From contig NZ_CP020918.1 in the NCBI RefSeq assembly GCF_003076455.1, positions 1,922,001-1,986,000 on the forward strand: a DNA stretch of 64,000 nt. Direction: 5' to 3'. The notes beneath the pieces are model-generated. The model saw nothing but the letters and a program-made list of their open reading frames with translations. It did no database searches and was not told where the DNA came from. Below, one piece after another: positions 35,037 to 44,569 of this stretch. Position 1 is the first letter of the stretch; every line of letters begins with the position of its first letter. The position numbers and the translations under genes are program-made. This DNA comes from Flavobacterium faecale. GTDB lineage: Bacteria > Bacteroidota > Bacteroidia > Flavobacteriales > Flavobacteriaceae.

Positions 35037-36766
35037 TATTTTGTTTTAATTATAATTCCATCCTTGTTAATACGTAATTCATGAAGGTCTTTACTAGAAG
35101 TCGAAAGGGTATCTGATTTTATAGAAACTTCGTCAGAGTTGATGATAATTGTGTTTGAGTCCTCGTCATCAGTATCATTGTCATCGCCATAATCCTCATT
35201 GTCAGCTGGGCAATCTAGGCACTTTGCTTTCGAATCAAATACTTTATACACATGTCGGTCAGAGGCGTAATCAAAGTCAAAAAACTCATCGTCTGATCGG
35301 TTGTAGTGGCGCGCATTTTCGTCCAATTGGAATAGGGTACCTGCAGGAAGATAGATGGTGATCTCGATTTCTTGATCTCTGAATTTATTTTTAATGTTGG
35401 TGACCAAATAGTTGTCAAGAATGATTTGATTGCCAACAATTTTATAGTGGTATTTTATTTGTTGCGCTCTGTTTCGAGCATCAGATATAGATTCGCCTTT
35501 TGCTTCTTTTTCGATCTGAATGTATGCCGTTTTTTCGTTGGTTTGTTCAATTCGTAAACGAACTTGATTGGAGTAAATGATACTAGTTTCAGTAGAATCT
35601 TGTGTGATTTTAAAATCATCACGGTCATTTATATTTTTCGAATAATAATCATTGTGAACAAACTTGATTTTGAGGGTATCGGTGGGTTGCATCACAATAT
35701 CTTGCTTGTTGACTACTCGTCCGTCATGCGAAAAAGCGGTTGCTTGCTTGAGTCCTATCGAGATTAAAACGGCCAATGCCATAATCCAAAGGGCAATCAA
35801 GGTGTATTTGGCAATGTTTCCAATCGATTTCATATTTGGAGAGATCAATTTGAAACCTAATAGCATCAAAAAGAAATTCGGAATAGCGATCGCTGCAAAC
35901 AGTAGTAAACCAAAAAACCAAACGGGATAGTCAGTAAAATTGCCTGATTCTATGAATTGATGAAAAGGAAAACCGCTAAAATGAGTAGTACCTAAGGTGA
36001 CCGAGGCCAACAAAAAAATGATGATCATTGCAAAACCTGATAACACTAAAATTAAACCAATAAACTTAGCGATTACTTTGAAAATACCCGAGAATGCTGA
36101 CCCAACAGAATTTCCAAGTTTTGCAGATTCTGTCTTAAATTGGTGACCATATTTATCATAATCGACATTTTTGAACTTGTTGGTAACCGAATCAAATTCT
36201 TCTCGCACTTTTTTTTCAATGTTCGAAATGTTGACTGGCTCCCCTTTCATTTCTAATTTCTCAGAGGTTGTCTGCGCTTCAGGAGTAACAATCCACAACA
36301 CTAGATAAGCAATAATTCCGGTTCCAAAACCTGCAAAGACCAATAGTACAAGAATCACTCGAATCCAAACAGCATCAAGACCAAAATAATAGCCCAAACC
36401 TGCTGCTACACCACCCACCATGCCGCCATCTTTGTCGCGATACAGTTTTTTGTTGCTTGTATAGGTAGGCGCTTCGTAGGTAGCGTTGGGTTGTGCTTCG
36501 TCTTCGATAATGTAATCCTCTGGTTGCCCCATGGTAGCAATAATATCTTCTACATCTTGCATGCCCATTACCTGCTTACTACTGCTTTGTTTGTCTGTAA
36601 ACAACTCTGCAATACGCATCTCAATATCTTTGATAATCTCATCTTGGCCCGAACTGTTGTTCAAAGAGCGTTTGATGGCATCAAGATAGCGGGTCAATTT
36701 CATGAATGCATCTTCGTCGATATGAAAAATCAGTCCGCCTAAGTTTATGTTTATAGTTTTATTCAT
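35036..36766 (-). CDS. PspC domain membrane protein
   Basis: A 576-residue protein. After an N-terminal cytosolic region with a Bacteroidota PspC-associated motif (INLGGLIFHIDEDAFMKLTRYLDAI), the PspC domain lies at about 105-165 (KLYRDKDGGMVGGVAAGLGYYFGLDAVWIRVILV), then several membrane helices (about 225-345) and a large C-terminal extracytoplasmic region rich in Asp and Ser. PspC proteins sense or resist membrane stress. It overlaps the PadR gene by four bases and the head-GIN gene by one. Confidence 0.88.
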   Translation of the reverse strand: MNKTININLGGLIFHIDEDAFMKLTRYLDAIKRSLNNSSGQDEIIKDIEMRIAELFTDKQSSSKQVMGMQDVEDIIATMGQPEDYIIEDEAQPNATYEAPTYTSNKKLYRDKDGGMVGGVAAGLGYYFGLDAVWIRVILVLLVFAGFGTGIIAYLVLWIVTPEAQTTSEKLEMKGEPVNISNIEKKVREEFDSVTNKFKNVDYDKYGHQFKTESAKLGNSVGSAFSGIFKVIAKFIGLILVLSGFAMIIIFLLASVTLGTTHFSGFPFHQFIESGNFTDYPVWFFGLLLFAAIAIPNFFLMLLGFKLISPNMKSIGNIAKYTLIALWIMALAVLISIGLKQATAFSHDGRVVNKQDIVMQPTDTLKIKFVHNDYYSKNINDRDDFKITQDSTETSIIYSNQVRLRIEQTNEKTAYIQIEKEAKGESISDARNRAQQIKYHYKIVGNQIILDNYLVTNIKNKFRDQEIEITIYLPAGTLFQLDENARHYNRSDDEFFDFDYASDRHVYKVFDSKAKCLDCPADNEDYGDDNDTDDEDSNTIIINSDEVSIKSDTLSTSSKDLHELRINKDGIIIKTK

Positions 36767-37101
36767 GATGCGTTGTTTTTAGTGGTAATTAGCGTTACGG
36801 CATCAGACAGTTCGGTCCAAGTGCCACTTAATTCATTTAAAAATAATTGTCCTTCGTCAGTTAGTCCATAGTATTTTCTAGGAGGTCCCGAGGTAGATTC
36901 TTCCCAGCGATAACTGAGTAAACCGTCGTTTTTTAATCGAGTGAGTAGTGGGTAAATAGTTCCTTCAACTACTAAGAGTTTTGCGTTTTTCAGGGTGTCC
37001 AATATTTCAGATGTATACGCATCTTTTTCTTTTAAAACAGATAAGATGCAAAATTCGAGAACACCTTTTCGCATCTGAGCTTTTGTGTTTTCTATATTCA
37101 T
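36763..37101 (-). CDS. PadR family transcriptional regulator
   Basis: A 112-residue winged-helix regulator. The PadR signature is clear: MRKGVLEFCILSVLKEKDAYTSEILDTL, LLVVEGTIYPLLTRLKNDGLLSYRWEESTSGPPRKYYGLTDEG. It begins the tightly overlapping unit padR-pspC-head-GIN, which makes autoregulation of this envelope module likely; the inducing signal is unknown. Confidence 0.93.
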   Translation of the reverse strand: MNIENTKAQMRKGVLEFCILSVLKEKDAYTSEILDTLKNAKLLVVEGTIYPLLTRLKNDGLLSYRWEESTSGPPRKYYGLTDEGQLFLNELSGTWTELSDAVTLITTKNNAS

Positions 37102-37228
37102 TTTTGTTTTATTTTATTTATCATGGCTATATGTGGTATTATAGTTTTTTAATTTTTCGAATGATCTAAAGATACTTATTATCGAAAAAAGGAAGGGCAC
37201 CGTTGTTCAGATTTTTTTTCTATCTGAT

Positions 37229-37684
37229 TTATCGAATGAAACGAATGCTCATGGGGTATTTGATATATTCTCCGTTTGAAGCTTTTAATGTTCCGTATAT
37301 AATGTATACAAATTCTACAATTTTTAAAGTAGCTAGTAAAATAGCTGCTAATATTACAATCGTTAACATGTAAATATGATTCCCGATATCTAAATTTCTA
37401 AAGATCCACTCATGGTTTTCTATAGCGGCATCAAATGTAGTTGTGCTCAATATTGTGAAAAGTAAAATGGGAACTGCGATGATTAGAATTAATATGGTAT
37501 ACAAGAAGATGCTGAATTGAAAGTTAAGAACCTGCTTTCCGTTTTTGTCTATGAATTCAGATTGGTCTTTTTTGAAGTTCCACAAAAGTAGGGGAAGAAT
37601 AAAATTCCCAAAAGGAAAAATATATTGTCCCAATGCGCTTAGGTGTGTGACTGCTGCGATATTGTTTTCGTTCTGTGGTTGCAT
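37229..37684 (-). CDS. DUF4870 membrane protein
   Basis: A 151-residue protein with three to four membrane helices and the DUF4870 signature AAVTHLSALGQYIFPFGNFILPLLLWNFKKDQSEFIDKNGKQVLNFQ. Function unknown. Lies 127 bases upstream of padR on the same strand, and may belong to the same envelope module. Confidence 0.88.
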   Translation of the reverse strand: MQPQNENNIAAVTHLSALGQYIFPFGNFILPLLLWNFKKDQSEFIDKNGKQVLNFQFSIFLYTILILIIAVPILLFTILSTTTFDAAIENHEWIFRNLDIGNHIYMLTIVILAAILLATLKIVEFVYIIYGTLKASNGEYIKYPMSIRFIR

Positions 37685-37857
37685 ATTATTTTCTTTTTGG
37701 GTGATATACTTATTCCTGATTCATTTCTTCTACAAAGATATGCCTTAAGCAGGTATCTTGTTTTGCATAGTACTAGAAATTAACACAAAGTTAACAAATG
37801 TAAAAATAGTATGTACGCATAGTATTTTTTTGTATTTTAGCATAAAAACCACAGAAA

Positions 37858-38313
37858 ATGAAACTTACACCCTCAAAACTAAATTCTTTTTTATTTTTCA
37901 AATTACCATCAGCGTATATAAGCGGTGTGCGCGCCAAAGAAATCGATTTGCTTCAATGTGTAATTACAGTTAAGCACCGTTGGATTAATCAAAATCCTTT
38001 TAAATCTATGTATTTTGCGGTTCAAGCCATGGCAGCAGAGCTTGCTACAGGTGCATTGGTGATGAACCATATACAGGGTAGTGGTAAAAAGGTATCTATG
38101 TTGGTTGCTCAAAACAAAGGTGTGTTTACCAAAAAAGCAACGGGTAGAATAAATTTTGTTTGCAAAGATGGCTATAAGATTGCCGATGCTTTGAAGGAAA
38201 CATTAAAAACGGGAGAAGGGCAGACCTTTTGGATGAAATCAATTGGTACTGATGAAAGCGGAACTCAAGTTTCTGAAATGGATTTCGAATGGAGTATCAG
38301 AGCCAAAAAGTAA
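37858..38313 (+). CDS. DUF4442 (hotdog-fold, thioesterase-like) protein
   Basis: A 151-residue protein of the DUF4442 group, which has the hotdog fold of acyl-CoA thioesterases: INQNPFKSMYFAVQAMAAELATGALVMNHIQ includes the helix with the usual Glu/Asp position. Substrate unknown. Transcribed alone; a hairpin terminator shared with the convergent Cys-rich gene follows at once. Confidence 0.8.
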   Translation: MKLTPSKLNSFLFFKLPSAYISGVRAKEIDLLQCVITVKHRWINQNPFKSMYFAVQAMAAELATGALVMNHIQGSGKKVSMLVAQNKGVFTKKATGRINFVCKDGYKIADALKETLKTGEGQTFWMKSIGTDESGTQVSEMDFEWSIRAKK

Positions 38314-38320
38314 TATAAAT

Positions 38321-38350
38321 AAAAACGTCCCGAATTTTCGGGACGTTTTT
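38321..38350. terminator. Bidirectional terminator after the DUF4442 gene
   Basis: A 13-bp perfect stem AAAAACGTCCCGA/TCGGGACGTTTTT with a four-base loop, between two convergent genes. Confidence 0.88.
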
Positions 38351-38362
38351 GGTATTTAGTAG

Positions 38363-38683
38363 TTATGCTTTTTTAGCACAACATTCTTTTTTTGCTACTT
38401 TTTTTACTTTGGTTACAGCAACATCACAAGTTTTACCTTCTGCTTTGCACTTTGCTTTGCAAGCTTCGATTTCTTTTGGAGTCATATTAGCATGTGCTTT
38501 TGCACTTGCGGTAGTGGCGTCACACGTTTTACCTTCTGCCTTACATTTTGCTTTACATGCCGCTACTTCTTTAGCAGTCATATTTTTTGCGCAGTCTTCT
38601 TTTTTAGCACAACATTTTTTTTCTTGAGCACTCATGTTTATTGTGAATAAACAAATGGCTACCAACGCTATTATTTTTTTCAT
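38363..38683 (-). CDS. Secreted Cys/Lys-rich repeat protein
   Basis: A 106-residue exported protein with signal peptide (about 1-19, cleavage after NMSAQ). The mature 87 residues have eleven cysteines and many lysines. Two near-identical repeats, MTAKEVAACKAKCKAEGKTCD at 35-55 and a second copy at 67-87, are flanked by CCAKK motifs at 24-28 and 101-105, giving a symmetric layout. The CxxxCxxxxxxC spacing could bind metal or form disulfides. I do not recognise a characterised family. Confidence 0.8.
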   Translation of the reverse strand: MKKIIALVAICLFTINMSAQEKKCCAKKEDCAKNMTAKEVAACKAKCKAEGKTCDATTASAKAHANMTPKEIEACKAKCKAEGKTCDVAVTKVKKVAKKECCAKKA

Positions 38684-38758
38684 TTTAAGGGGGATTTATT
38701 TTGAGTTCAAATGTAAATTTAAATGTTATTGCTGAGCAAAAAATAACGTTAATTTTTT

Positions 38759-41700
38759 TTATGGGATAATTATTTGCTTGCTCATTTTACCTTGCGTGGT
38801 ATATACTACCACTACATACACACCCGCACTAAGTTTATTAAACGACAATTGAAAACTTGCTTGCGTTTGTTTTTCGGTTTTCCAAGTTGCTATTTCTTTA
38901 CCAGCCATATCATATAGTTGTACTTTTTTGACAACGGCATCGGTGGTGGTATTTGTTATATCTAGGGTAGAGCTGTTTTGAATGTGATTTACGGTAATGC
39001 CAGCTAGGGTTGTTGTTGCTTCAGTAATATCTAGTGTGTTTTCTGTAGTACTGTTGGTAAATGTTAGAGCAAAGCGATCCAAATATTCTCCTGCATCTAT
39101 TGTAACTTCATAAGTGCTCGCTTTTATATTATGATAATAGTTTGTGGCTTTGTCGTAGATATAAAAGTTGTCTATGTTGTCAAAATTTTCTTTTCCGTCT
39201 AAACTGAAAATCACTTTACCAGTTTGATCAGCTTGTACTGCCAATGGGAATCTATTATTTTTGTTATAATAACCTTCACCTTGAATAACCAATTTATACC
39301 CATTATTATATAGTGACATATCATTTGGAAAAGCATCCAGATTATAGGCGTCATATCCGTAATCAAAACCGCTTGTTGCTTTATCATCCATGAAACCTAA
39401 TAAAACTTGTCTGTGAAAATTGACAGCAGAGGTATAGCCCAAACGCACTTTTTTGTAGGTATCACCTGGAGGTAGTGGATCATTTCCGTTATCGTCTGTA
39501 CCTTTTGTTTTTGCTGTTGCTGAAGGTCTGAATGTATAATTTGAGTCACCCCCATCTTCTTTTTGAAAAGCTCTTTGACTATTTTTATACGTGATTGTCC
39601 CACCAGAAGGTGCTTTTCCTATGATAAAAAAAGCTTGACCTACTGGGATATATCTTTTTGGTGCTCCTTTTGATGCTGTCCCCAAGCCGCTAATTAAAGC
39701 CGCGTTAGATGAAACTGCAGCAATACCACCTACATTATTAAGAGCAGCATATCCTCCTTGGTAATCTCGTAGGTCATGTGTATTATTGGTAGTGTAATGT
39801 TCCCAAAAATAAAGATTCCCGTCAAAGGAGTTAGTGTTGTCTGCAATAAATAATTTTGAGTCTAGAGCAGATGGGTAGGGGTTTCCGGTTAATAATATCT
39901 GATTGTTAGATACGACATTGCTATCTATTGTACCACTGTTTGGCTTACCAACAAAGGTGTAGTTTTGAGTGGTGTTAGCGCCTTGATTACCTTTCATTGT
40001 GTATCCCTGACCCGCTCGTAGTGTACCTGTTTCATATATGCGTACCCATTGCGCATAGTCGTATCCGTAATTATCAAATTTGTTGATCCAAAATTTAGCG
40101 ATGCTTATTGGTGAGCCAGTCGAACCATTATAACCACCAATCCAGTTGATGTTTTGTGGTGTGGTAGTCGTTCCGTCTTTCATTACCTCGCTAACCGAGT
40201 GATCGGTATTGTTTTGTGTGTTGTTAATTCGGCTTACTGGAGATGACCAATAATTGTAATTGTATAAATTTCCTTGTCCCTGCTGATCACGTTCGATTGA
40301 CCCAGCACTAGTCACATCAAGATCGCTCTCAGTTGTTTGTACCAATTGCGATTTTCCAACTAAGTCGATTTTTCCGTCTAGTTTTAAGTACCAGTCGTTT
40401 TCAATTTTCGTGTCATTGTTCATAGTGATGGTTTTGCCAGCATCTACAAACATACCTAAATCGACGTTGTTTGTTGTTTCGGTTATGTCGTGTGAAACCT
40501 TTACAATAGACCAATCCTGATCCATAATATCTTGTCCATTAATTTCTTTGGTGGGACTATTTACTGCTGTTGCAAAATCGCCACTTCTTTCGGTCAAGAA
40601 AGGCATTGGTGCTTCTTGAATATAAATATTCTTATGATTGTAGATTTTTGTTCCGGTTACATCGATGGCAGGAGTCGTCAAATCATCAATAATATCGTCT
40701 TTGTAATTGTCCATTCGATAATAACGCAACAAATTGGTAAAGGGCAGGCTAGAAGGAGCTGTTGCTACATTTTTTGGTACAATCTCTCCACGTATTTGTC
40801 CACCAGAATTATTGATTTCTTGGTACACCATTCGTTGCAACTGACTTTCAGTAAGAGCAGTGTTGAATACACGTACTTCATCTATTTTTCCTTTGAAATA
40901 CATGGTGTCATTACTAGAGTTTTTCCCAATCGTTAGTTTTGAACTATCGGCTCCAGTAGAGCTAGGCGCTGCCTCAGAGGCAACCATAGTACCATTTAAA
41001 TATAGTTTGATTATGTTGTTCGGGCCGTCAAATATTGCAGCTACGTGGTACCATCTGCTTTCGTCTATTTTAGTTGTAGTGTGAGTTATGGTTGTTCCAT
41101 TTACTCTGGCTAATAATTTTTGACTATCCGTAATTCTAATTTGAAAATCATTCTGCCCTACCACAAACGAAGCTCCTGTAAATGGGCTTTTGAGATTGAT
41201 CCATGCCATTAGAGAAGCGCTTGGCAGGTTATCTAGAATGTTAGTACTTTCTGCATAATCATTTCGGCCATCAAAATCCAAGAATAATTTTGTTTTTAGG
41301 TCTCTAGGTGATCCCCATATTTTATCGTTTGTATCAAAAGTATCGATGATTCCATCTTTATCAAGATCAATATTACCGTCAATTACTCCATCATTGTTGG
41401 TGTCTAATGTTTTATAATCGTATATTTTTATGGTGTTGGCAATGTCCCAAGTGGTGTTATTAGACATTACATCCAAATAATCGGGTATACCATCAATATC
41501 GGTATCTTTCAAGTAGGTCGTAGCAGGATTTCCTGTCGAAATACCTTGGTTTCTATTTCCGTATTGAGAAGTTCCTGTGCCGTAATCGTAAACATCCAGG
41601 ATTCCATCACCAAAATGACTAACTACACCATCCCCATTTTGATCTTGTTCTCTAAAAGCTTCTGTTTCTGGACCATCGCCTACACCGTCACCATTGATGT

Positions 41701-44224
41701 CACCATCCCCATTTTCAAATCCTGCAATAGCATTTGTATTTCCTGCGTATGATTCGTCTACGTCAAAAAGGCTGTCGTTGTCACTGTCTAAGTCCAAATA
41801 ATTAGGTACACCATCACCATCAGAATCAAGCGTTGGTAAAGGTAAAGCTGCTGTTCCATCCGCACTATCATGAAGACCGTTATTATTATTATCTACCCAA
41901 GGTACATCAATTCGGCCTGTACCGTTGGTCAAGTTTCCTAAACCTACTTCAATAACATCTTCGATACCATCATTATCGGCATCAAGGTCAAATACATCGG
42001 CAATACCATCATTGTCACGGTCGCATAAGGTTTGAGTAATAACAATGTCATCCAAGGCAAGATCGTTACCGAGTCCTCCGACATTATTATTAGTAAAAAC
42101 AACTTTAAAGGCATTTGTCGGTAAGTTAAGGTTAGCCGTAAAGCGGTGCCAAGTATCATCATTTTGGATATCACCGCTATTAATTGTAGCTAAGACATTG
42201 TCATTAAAATCGATAAAAGTTACATTTATGTTTGGCTTTATCCTTCCAGAAGCAGTGCTTCTATCAAGGTTAAGTACCCAAAAGCTGTAGGTTATAGGTA
42301 TATTTGGTAATGCGCCCGTTATCTCAGCGGTATAAAAAATGCCTGGATTGTAGGATGCGTTAAAAATAGCCATTCTCCCATTAACATCACCTGTGTGATC
42401 ACCTCCAAGCCACCATATATTTGATGCCCAAGAAGCAATTTGAGCAGATGGGCCTACAGTATATTTACCATCGTTCAAATCAACTGAGTTGCCACTACCT
42501 TCACAGATAGTTGGTGTTGTAGCGTCTTGAAAACAATAGGTAGTTGTTGCGGCGTAGGTCGTATTGATCTGCACTCGGTTTGTACCTGCGCCAAACGTTT
42601 CGTTTAAAAACTTGTAATTTACGGCATAACCGTTCATGGCTCTACAATTGGCTTCTTCTGTGGCATCAAGAATACCATCATTGTCATCGTCTACATCGGC
42701 ATCATCTAGGATGCCATCGCCATCACTATCATAAAAGTATTGAACTGCCTGTCCTTGTAGATCAAAAGTGTATGGAGATTTTGTTACATCATTACTTTGA
42801 ATAGTTACGCTTGCATTTTTTTGACCAGGTGTAGTTGGGCTAAAAGAAATTTGAAAAGTGGTGCTAGCGCCCGCTGCAATTGTAGTTGCAGGAGTTACTG
42901 CTATCGTAAAATTACTTGCATTTGTTCCAGAGATGGTAGGAGGAGTAGTTAAAATAAGCGATGCTGTACCGTTGTTGCTAATGGTAAAAGATTTTGTTAT
43001 AGCAACACTTGAAATTTGTACATTCCCATAATGTGTATTGTCAAGAGTGGAAGGAGTTGTAACTCCATTGTTTATGATTTTGTTGTTTCCTTTAACAACA
43101 ATTGTAGGCGCATTGGCAACACTAATTACTGCAGTATTAGCCGAAGACAAAGTTGTTGAGCATGCATCACCTGTTCCACTGCTAAGTTTAGTTATTGTGA
43201 TGGTCGTATTCCCTACATTTGCAAGGAGACTGGTCACGAAAGTTCCGGCACCTGCTGTACTAACGACCATAGTGGCAGTAGAACCAGTTGCGGTATTGCT
43301 TCCAGATAAGTTATAAGTTATAGAATATGTTCCTATTGGTAAATCAGAGGATGTGCTCGTAAGTGTGATGGTACTAGAATTATTGGGTGTAGTTGCTGCT
43401 GCTGCCGTTGATCCTAATGTGTAATTAGGACAATTATAAGTTAAAACTATTTTTCCTCCAGCACCGGGACCACCGTTATAACCAATATCAGAAACACCTC
43501 CGCCTCCGCCTCCGTAATTTAGTCCAGGATTTCCATTTCCAGCCCCTGAACGACCATTCCCGCCATTTCCACCACCCGCGCTTGAACCTGCACCACCTAC
43601 AGGTAGTGAACTGGTTGGATCAGGGGCGTTGCTTCCATTATTTCCAGCTCCATTACTTCCAGCTCCACCGCCGCCAGATGAAGAATAAATAGAGCCATAG
43701 TTGACACCATAATAAACACCATAGCCACCGTTACCACCATTATAAGTTATAGCGCCTACTGAACCTGTTGCACCAGTAGGGCCTGAGCCGTAAATGCCTG
43801 TACTGTTAGCTAAATCTTCATAATGATATGGTGTTAATCCCCCTTTTGCTATCACCAAAGATTCGAAGGATGATGATGTACCATGCACTTTAGTCACATT
43901 TGTAGTCGAAGAGTTGTAAATAGAAGTTCCTCCTGCACCTACGGTAACAGTATAGTTCGCAGAAGAATTAACAGTGATACCTGCAGAACGGGCATAACCA
44001 CCACCACCACCACCACTAGTTCTAATAGCATCATTAGCTCTTCGTGATGCTCCCGCGCCACCTCCACCCCAAGCTTCTGCTTGCAATGTAATCACACCTG
44101 CAGGTACTTTTATTGTATAGGTTCCTGGAACGTTATTAGTATAGGTTTGTGCTTGTGCAAAAAAAGAGATTAAAAAGATCGTAAAAAGGTAAATAGTAGA
44201 GTAGGTAGGTAGAGTTTTTGGCAT
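38759..44224 (-). CDS. Giant T9SS-secreted multidomain protein (1821 aa)
   Basis: Signal peptide about 1-25 (SFFAQA). Then a glycine-rich region with many GGGG blocks (about 50-265), a choice-of-anchor-D-type Ig domain (about 385-490), several thrombospondin type 3-like calcium-binding repeats (DSDGDGILDDADVDDDNDG and later copies, about 495-970), a LamG/concanavalin domain (about 980-1150, LFLDFDGRNDYAES ... WYHVAAIFDG ... KIDEVRVFN), and a C-terminal tail (about 1235-1821) that ends with a type A T9SS sorting domain (SAGVYVVVVYTTQGKMSKQIIIP region). It is probably a cell-surface or secreted adhesin/matrix protein. The tail is shared with the neighbouring 1506-residue protein. Confidence 0.88.
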   Translation of the reverse strand: MPKTLPTYSTIYLFTIFLISFFAQAQTYTNNVPGTYTIKVPAGVITLQAEAWGGGGAGASRRANDAIRTSGGGGGGYARSAGITVNSSANYTVTVGAGGTSIYNSSTTNVTKVHGTSSSFESLVIAKGGLTPYHYEDLANSTGIYGSGPTGATGSVGAITYNGGNGGYGVYYGVNYGSIYSSSGGGGAGSNGAGNNGSNAPDPTSSLPVGGAGSSAGGGNGGNGRSGAGNGNPGLNYGGGGGGVSDIGYNGGPGAGGKIVLTYNCPNYTLGSTAAAATTPNNSSTITLTSTSSDLPIGTYSITYNLSGSNTATGSTATMVVSTAGAGTFVTSLLANVGNTTITITKLSSGTGDACSTTLSSANTAVISVANAPTIVVKGNNKIINNGVTTPSTLDNTHYGNVQISSVAITKSFTISNNGTASLILTTPPTISGTNASNFTIAVTPATTIAAGASTTFQISFSPTTPGQKNASVTIQSNDVTKSPYTFDLQGQAVQYFYDSDGDGILDDADVDDDNDGILDATEEANCRAMNGYAVNYKFLNETFGAGTNRVQINTTYAATTTYCFQDATTPTICEGSGNSVDLNDGKYTVGPSAQIASWASNIWWLGGDHTGDVNGRMAIFNASYNPGIFYTAEITGALPNIPITYSFWVLNLDRSTASGRIKPNINVTFIDFNDNVLATINSGDIQNDDTWHRFTANLNLPTNAFKVVFTNNNVGGLGNDLALDDIVITQTLCDRDNDGIADVFDLDADNDGIEDVIEVGLGNLTNGTGRIDVPWVDNNNNGLHDSADGTAALPLPTLDSDGDGVPNYLDLDSDNDSLFDVDESYAGNTNAIAGFENGDGDINGDGVGDGPETEAFREQDQNGDGVVSHFGDGILDVYDYGTGTSQYGNRNQGISTGNPATTYLKDTDIDGIPDYLDVMSNNTTWDIANTIKIYDYKTLDTNNDGVIDGNIDLDKDGIIDTFDTNDKIWGSPRDLKTKLFLDFDGRNDYAESTNILDNLPSASLMAWINLKSPFTGASFVVGQNDFQIRITDSQKLLARVNGTTITHTTTKIDESRWYHVAAIFDGPNNIIKLYLNGTMVASEAAPSSTGADSSKLTIGKNSSNDTMYFKGKIDEVRVFNTALTESQLQRMVYQEINNSGGQIRGEIVPKNVATAPSSLPFTNLLRYYRMDNYKDDIIDDLTTPAIDVTGTKIYNHKNIYIQEAPMPFLTERSGDFATAVNSPTKEINGQDIMDQDWSIVKVSHDITETTNNVDLGMFVDAGKTITMNNDTKIENDWYLKLDGKIDLVGKSQLVQTTESDLDVTSAGSIERDQQGQGNLYNYNYWSSPVSRINNTQNNTDHSVSEVMKDGTTTTPQNINWIGGYNGSTGSPISIAKFWINKFDNYGYDYAQWVRIYETGTLRAGQGYTMKGNQGANTTQNYTFVGKPNSGTIDSNVVSNNQILLTGNPYPSALDSKLFIADNTNSFDGNLYFWEHYTTNNTHDLRDYQGGYAALNNVGGIAAVSSNAALISGLGTASKGAPKRYIPVGQAFFIIGKAPSGGTITYKNSQRAFQKEDGGDSNYTFRPSATAKTKGTDDNGNDPLPPGDTYKKVRLGYTSAVNFHRQVLLGFMDDKATSGFDYGYDAYNLDAFPNDMSLYNNGYKLVIQGEGYYNKNNRFPLAVQADQTGKVIFSLDGKENFDNIDNFYIYDKATNYYHNIKASTYEVTIDAGEYLDRFALTFTNSTTENTLDITEATTTLAGITVNHIQNSSTLDITNTTTDAVVKKVQLYDMAGKEIATWKTEKQTQASFQLSFNKLSAGVYVVVVYTTQGKMSKQIIIP

Positions 44225-44569
44225 GAACGTTAATGATTTGGGGTTTAAAACTTTAACAGAGCTGGGGCTATGTTTTTAAAATTATTTAATTATAAAATTA
44301 TACATTTTAAAAATAGGGAGGCTTTAAATCATACGTTTTTCTATGAATGGTAGATAATCAAAGGTGAAACGAGAATATTTTGAGCGTATTTTCTTCGTTT
44401 AAGTCATGAAATTTATATAATGTGCTAGTTTGTGCTATATTTTATCTTTATAATTTCAATCAAAAGTTTCTTTCTGTGGTATTTACTGTTGTTTTGATTA
44501 GTAAAATGATGCTGTCTAAGTCTTTTTACCTTTCGAAAAATAAAAAGAGTTAGACAACAATAATAATGT
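44225..44569. other. 345-base gap between the two T9SS genes
   Basis: AT-rich. It holds the upstream region of the 1821-residue gene and, near 44513-44556, an imperfect 15-bp hairpin (TGTCTAAGTCTTTTTA/TAAAAAGAGTTAGACA, one mismatch) just after the stop of the upstream gene. No T run follows the hairpin on the minus strand, so termination is uncertain. No other gene is seen. Confidence 0.5.
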
